A stretch of DNA of 64,000 nucleotides from Microvelia longipes (taxonomy: Eukaryota > Arthropoda > Insecta > Hemiptera > Veliidae), in assembly GCA_018340805.1 (NCBI GenBank), contig JACMZG010001914.1, positions 47,688,263 to 47,752,262 on the forward strand, read 5' to 3'. This document shows, piece after piece, positions 59,366 to 64,000 of the stretch. The position numbers and the translations under genes were made by a program. The first letter of the stretch is position 1. Every line of letters starts with the position of its first letter. Under the pieces are notes generated by a model. The model was not told the origin of the DNA. It made no database searches and saw nothing but the letters and a program-made list of their open reading frames with translations.

Positions 59366-60118
59366 ATTTTTACTTTTCCTCATTTATACCATAGGTATAT
59401 AGGAGAAGTATTGTGATTGCAAAAACATCTGAAACCGGGATATCATCGAAATTATCTGTTTCAGGTGTTTAGACCTCCTAGTGGTTTGTTTCACAAAGCT
59501 ATATGTATGTGTCTGTAATTATCGTAGCTCCCAGTGTATTTATGCTATAAAGTTAAAACTTTGAACAAAAATTAGTCTACCGCTGGAGTTGTGCTATTCG
59601 GAAAATATTTTTTATATCATTAATGACTCAGCAAAAATTTTGATAAATCATAATACACGGAAAAATATTTCGATCAATTCGAGATTTTGCACGCATCTAG
59701 CTATGTATAAGACTAATATATGTTCTTAGTTTCATATCGTTTTCAGCAATAGTTCAATTTTTATCAGATGAGTGTACGTTTTTTAAAAAATTAAAAAAAT
59801 TGGAAAATAATCTGATTGAGTTGAAACTTGGTACAAGTATACACCTTCACGTAATAATAAGTTAACTAAGTTTCGTTTCAATACGATAAGTATATCCATG
59901 ATTTTTGTTGAATCATAAAAGTTAAGCAGCATCGATTTTAATCAGTGCATAGATGTGTGAACGTTGGGAATGAAACTGATGTCGCTTCGTGTGAGGACGA
60001 GCGAAGCGACAACAATTTTTATATTCTGAGGACGAATGAATCGAGTCTGATGTAGGGAGGATAAGTGCAGCGAATCCGATGTGATAAAGAAAAACTCCGA
60101 GGTACCCCGTACCCGAAC
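59366..60118 (+). mobile_element. Family A, copy 3 (most complete)
   Basis: Runs from ACTTTTCCTCATTTATACC through GAAACCGGGATATCATCG, CTGTAATTATCGTAGCTCCC, TGTATTTATGCT, AAGTTTCGTTTCAATACG, the hairpins GGACGAGCGAAGCGAC (59,996) and GGACGAATGAATCGAGTC, to CTCCGAGGTACCCCGTACCC. About 750 bp, non-coding. Its right-hand TIR-like GATAAAGAAAAACT is decayed relative to copy 1. Confidence 0.8.
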
Positions 60119-60949
60119 TTTTTTAAGTAAAGCTAATGCGGAAAGATAAAAATGTCAATGAGATAAAACGCTATCTTGAAAACCGATGTTTTAAATTCTA
60201 TTTTTTTTTAAAAAATAATAAAATTCATTAATTCATTAATAAAAAAGAGAATGGACCCCTTTCCCCTCTCCCAACTCTCTCCGCCAACCCCGAGACCTTT
60301 TTAAGCGTCTTTTTATAAAGCAATTTAAACAGGCATTTAAACAGTATTACTGTGTGTAATACAGTAATATAAAATTTTGTACATAAAATAAAATAAAATT
60401 TAATAAATCCACACATTTAAAACTTAAAAATTCCTTACTAGCCTTAAATTTATTTGATAATACAAAGAGGAGAAACAAAATATTTATTTCCACATTTATA
60501 TAAATATTTAGAAGGGATCTTGATAAGAGAGTGTGATACAGTTCTTTATAAGGGTAATAATTAATAAGATATAAGAAAGGGATACATAAAATAAAATGAT
60601 AACAAGGCAAATCGTTGCAACGAGTTACACTAAGTGGAAATCGATCTAGGGAAACAACTTCTTATCGATTGCTTTCCACAGGCATGTTTTGGAAAAACAT
60701 CAAAAGGACATCTGGATAAATAGGGGGAGGCTGTGTTTTGAAGAACAAGTTGATATAAATACATACCTCTTAGTTTATATGTGTATTGTAGGAAAGTATG
60801 TATAAGTATTATCTTGTCAGGTGTTGATATGGGACTAATTAAAATGCCATTTTCGATTGTTTTAACAATTATATTGTAAGTTTTTTGACTGCATCTATAC
60901 GATATATATTTAAAAAGAAAGAACATATTTCATACTTACTTTTTATTTT
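60119..60949. other. Intergenic, no gene seen
   Basis: No recognisable gene; minus-strand frames of 62-98 codons here are AT-driven. Confidence 0.5.
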
Positions 60950-61148
60950 CATCTTTACTTTTTCCTTTTCCTCATATATACCGCAGTTACATATTACATA
61001 GTAACATGTTGCACAAAAACACCGAAACGTATAATAAAATAGACTTATCAATTATATTTGAATTTTCTTCAATAAATACTGAGATGTGGCATAAGCTTAT
61101 AAATAAATAAAGTTTGTCTTTCCACAGATGATTTATTATTATAAAACA

Positions 61149-61181
61149 AAGCCAGCTTTCAACCTGAACGGTCATCATCAG
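61149..61181 (-). ncRNA. Hammerhead-like core (left arm)
   Basis: Minus strand: CTGATGAT, stem GACC/GGTT around GTTCA, GAAA, GCTGGC, TT. Confidence 0.55.
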
Positions 61182-61280
61182 AGCCGGTGAGATGAGTCTT
61201 GATTACTTTTTAGCCGGTTTCTGTGGCCAAGGCAAGTATAAGACTCAATGTATAATGTATCTAGACTCATCTCACCGGCA

Positions 61281-61313
61281 CTGATGATGACCGTTCAGGT
61301 TGAAAGCTGGCTT
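61281..61313 (+). ncRNA. Hammerhead-like core (right arm)
   Basis: Same as the left arm: CTGATGAT, GACC/GGTT, GAAA, GCTGGC (two G-C pairs around UG), then UU as the U-H site. Confidence 0.55.
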
Positions 61314-61879
61314 TGTTTTATAATAATAAATCATCTGTGGAAAGACAAACTTTATTTATTTATTTGAATTTTCTATTTGAGGATTATCGTTTTAAAAATT
61401 CATAAAACACTGGAACATAATTATATTTTTTAGTAATTTAGTTCGCATAACGTATATTTTAGTATGACTAATAAATATATTTAGTTTCATCTTATTACCA
61501 GCATTAGTTCAGGTTTTATCAAATGACATGTATACATTTTTTTTAAAAATCCTTTAAGAATCAGAAAACCATGCACTATAGTTAAATGTAAGACTATTTT
61601 ATCCCTTACATTTATTAAACAAGTACATAAAGTTTTATTTCAATACGGCTGGGATATCGGCAGTTTTTATCGGTTCTGGATTTGTCACTGGGATTAGAAC
61701 TTTTCTGTCAAAGAACAAGCAAAGCCCGAAGATATAATAATTTATATATTTGATATATTTTAAATTCAGGAAATGAGCGAAGCGAGCCCAAATTGGTTAG
61801 AATGAGCGTATAGGATAGAGTGATGAAAAGTTCCTGTATAGTATTTCTCTTGCTTTGGCTTAAATGAAAAAATCTGGAC

Positions 61880-62492
61880 TCTTCTCGGAACTTTTCCTCA
61901 TCACTTCGGGCTCGCTTCGCCCGTCCTCAGAATATAAAAATTAGCAAATTTACACTGCAACACATCTTCGGATTCGCTTCGCTTGTTCTCAGATACAATT
62001 GTTAAATTCGCGGTGTTTACCCCTTCTGGCTCTGGCCACGCTCGATACTGCCTAACTTTTATAATCCAAGAAAATCATGGATATCGCAATGAAACGAAAC
62101 TTGGTGTACGTGAAGGTGTACACTCGCACCGAATTTCAACTCAATTGGATTATTTTTCGATATTTTACTTTTTTAAAAAAAACGTACAATAGGCATTTGA
62201 TAAAAAGTTAACTGATGCTGATAATGAGATGAAACATGCTGAATGGTGAAAACGTGATAAAACATTACTACGTGCGTACCAAATCTCAGTTCGATAATTT
62301 CTCCGCGTTTTATGATTTTTCAAAATTTTAGCTGAGTCATTATTACGGGGTAATGACGTCATAAAAAAATGTTTACCGAGTAGCACAACTATAGACTGAG
62401 TTTTTTTACAAAGTTTCAACTCTCAAGAATAAATACGCTGGGAGCTACGATGATAGCAGACAAACTCTCTCTCTCACACTCACACAGAGAGA
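61880..62492 (-). mobile_element. Family A, copy 5 (minus)
   Basis: Reverse complement reads TGATGAGGAAAAGTTCC at its end, with GGACGGGCGAAGCGAGCCC (61,907), GAGAACAAGCGAAGCGAATC (61,972), and further in TGTATTTATTCTTGAGAG and CTATCATCGTAGCTCCCAGC. It ends in a CT/CA microsatellite at 62,465-62,490. With copy 4 it makes a long imperfect inverted repeat. Confidence 0.75.
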
Positions 62493-62618
62493 GTTTTTTT
62501 TTTACGCTTTAACCCTTAGGGTCATTTAGCGTTTTCCCCTCACTCAACATTAACCCCTGAGTTTGTACACATCCCATCATCTAGGAAGCACGCTCTCCGT
62601 ACATGGTAGCACATATAA

Positions 62619-62810
62619 CCAGTTCACAGTGTGTCTAGTTCATCCAGCCCAACCAGACTCTATCCAAACTCACAGCTCTGGCTAGTATCTGCGACCAGTT
62701 CACAGTGTGCCTAGTTCATCTAGACCAGCTAGACTCTGCTAGGCCCACCGCTCTGGCTAGCGCCGACTACTAGTTCACTGTGTGCTTGTTTCGTCTTGTC
62801 TTACTAGCTC
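62619..62810. repeat. 76-bp tandem, about 2.5 units
   Basis: Units start at 62,619, 62,695 and about 62,770: CCAGTTCACAGTGTGTCTAG, TTCATC-AGACC/CC-AACCAGACTC, then GCTCTGGCTAG. The third unit decays after TTCACTGTGTGC. GC-rich; part of the same block as the SINE on its right. Confidence 0.85.
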
Positions 62811-63059
62811 CTCTGATCACATTAGTCTCACTTGACCTCGTCCTTCTAGTCTCACCAATCTCATCAGTTCCACTAGCATCTGGCTCTGGCCAGTCCAGCG
62901 CCACCCGACAAAGAACTCTAGCACCCAGATGTCAGCGTGTACAAACTCATTCTATAGCCCTGACCTGAAAGTCAAAACTCCGCAGTGCTATTAGGACACG
63001 TCTGTCTTAAAGAACAGAGCACTTTGTTCCTAGTCACTTACGTTACTCGTGTCGCCGCC

Positions 63060-63412
63060 ATCACTTTCACTGACTAAGTTTTCGGACATACAAAGGCTCA
63101 GTATATCTTTCCGACCTTCATCTCCCCCAGCCCGCAGAACATTAACTTTTCATGAGCTGGAGACAACGGAAACGTGGATCCAGACTTGTCTCAGATGAAA
63201 CTAGATCCAACCCCGCATTTGCGTATTAGTAGCCAAGGAAACCACGTAAAACCTTGGCTGGGTTGGCCGGCCTTGAATTCAAGACCTCCAGAGTGTACGG
63301 TACAAGGGATAACCTCATATTGAGGTCCTCCCCCGGCTGGATTTGAACCCTCGACCACCAGGTCGAAAGGCGAGCGCTCTACCACTGAGCTACCGGACTC
63401 GGTGAGAGAGTT
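63060..63412 (-). mobile_element. SINE with tRNA-like head
   Basis: Read on the minus strand, 63,412-63,340 is a tRNA-like head: GGTAGCTCAGTGGTAGAGC (A box) and GAGGGTTCAAATCCAGCC (B box), with a TCGACC/GGTCGA hairpin replacing a normal anticodon arm. The body follows with CCAAGGTTTTACGTGGTTTC, TACGCAAATGCGGGG, TTCATCTGAGACAAGTCTGG, ATCCACGTTTCCG and GTTCTGCGGGC. The middle is shared with 16,506-16,700. Transcription would be by RNA polymerase III from the internal boxes. The 3' tail is not clearly delimited. Confidence 0.7.
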
Positions 63413-64000
63413 GTTTGTCATACAAACAAACGACTCTTTGAAAACCACTTAAGAACTCCTGAAGAGAATAATTTCGATGGCAATCCGTTTTCGGAGCTTT
63501 TTGCAAACACAATACTTTTGTTATTAATGTTTATGTAAATAAAAACTCTAAAGGACTGAAGTCTTCTTTATTAACCTAGAATAAAATACTTTTGCTTTAT
63601 ACCTACGGCATGAATGAGTAAAAGTAAAATACCCTTTAAATTCTATTACTTATCAGATCTAAAAACTTTAAGTTCGTCAAGGTTGCATCAAAGTCATATT
63701 GCATTTTCATCCTGTAACAGCAAGTAGACAATAAAGATAAGAAATTACACTTTTGTTATCATATATCCTCTCTCGCATCCCAAAAGTGTATGATAACAAG
63801 CCACTAAGGAAATAAACTTTTTGTTTGGCGATGCTGTGATCTTGCTAATATCATTAAAAATATTAATCACTGGATGTATCTCATAGAGAACAATGAATGC
63901 CGATAGTTCGATTTACCCTGATAACGAGCCCTAACTATAACCCCCTAATTTTCACTTGTGAAAACTTAATCAAGATAAGATTTCAATAAGTGTGATGTGT
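63413..64000. other. Intergenic, no gene seen
   Basis: Has AAAGGACTGAAGTCTTCTTT at about 63,550, shared with 10,958. No gene recognised up to the window end. Confidence 0.5.

Larger units (their letters stand above)
61069..61361. mobile_element. Foldback with paired hammerhead-like arms and 13-bp TSD
   Basis: Inserted in family A and flanked by ATTTGAATTTTCT on both sides (61,056-61,068; 61,362-61,374). Arms of about 98 nt (61,101-61,198 and 61,263-61,361) are nearly perfect: AAATAAATAAAGTTTGTC, TTTCCACAGATGATTTATTA, the core, and CCGGTGAGATGAGTC. The loop of about 65 nt has its own short symmetry (AGACTCA ... GACTCA). Confidence 0.9.
60950..61860 (+). mobile_element. Family A, copy 4, interrupted by a foldback
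   Basis: Starts CTTTTTCCTTTTCCTCATAT, is split by the foldback at 61,069-61,361, then resumes with ATTCATAAAACAC, AGTATGACTAATA, TTTTATTTCAATACGG, GAGCGAAGCGAGCCC (61,775) and GATGAAAAGTTCC. It lies tail-to-tail with copy 5. Confidence 0.75.

Noticed and set aside
63340..63412. Functional tRNA gene
   Set aside because: A and B boxes are good, but the anticodon arm does not fold and the acceptor ends do not pair; it is a SINE head.

Overview
This is an AT-rich eukaryotic window. It has no bacterial-style gene packing, long (TA)n tracts, many minisatellites, and coding remnants that all belong to transposable elements. The mix suggests an invertebrate animal, most likely an arthropod: a Jockey/CR1-superfamily LINE with a three-knuckle CCHC ORF1, an R1-like LINE fragment on the minus strand, and a Tc1/mariner-type transposase remnant. 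I cannot name the species. I see no convincing host protein-coding gene and no intact RNA gene.

Layout. 1-13 kb: a 60-bp tandem array, a 22-bp minisatellite, (TA)n tracts, a 1.7-kb Tc1/mariner element whose inner part is a 540-bp foldback, and a decayed tRNA-like sequence. 12.7-30 kb: several foldback elements whose arms each carry a hammerhead-ribozyme-like core, one copy of a ~700-bp dispersed repeat (family A), a SINE-like core, a LINE 3' end, and short target-site-flanked copies of a second ribozyme element. 30-42 kb: a 37-bp higher-order array, a CTAG-rich minisatellite, small foldbacks, perfect palindromes, and an RNase H remnant of a LINE. 42.4-49.2 kb: the centrepiece, a decayed LINE. 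It has three ORFs: ORF1 (coiled coil, RRM-like region, CCHC), ORF2 (a complete motif set for a virus-type superfamily 1 RNA helicase), and ORF3 (AP endonuclease plus reverse transcriptase). ORF2 and ORF3 overlap by ATGA. 49-64 kb: an R1-like fragment, duplicated (TA)n modules, a 360-bp element with a canonical type III hammerhead and 12-bp target duplications, three more family A copies with nested foldbacks, and a tRNA-headed SINE.

Most interesting points: (1) a virus-type helicase ORF sits between ORF1 and the endonuclease-RT ORF of a LINE, with a coupled-translation junction; (2) two classes of self-cleaving-ribozyme-like motif are tied to mobile elements, one a 316-bp monomer inserted as about 1.15 units with 12-bp target duplications, the other in paired inverted arms whose stem II changes sequence but keeps pairing; (3) a GCGAAGC mini-hairpin module of family A appears to have been amplified into two unrelated tandem arrays. 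All the protein-coding elements carry stops and frameshifts, so they are relics here. Active relatives may exist elsewhere in the genome.
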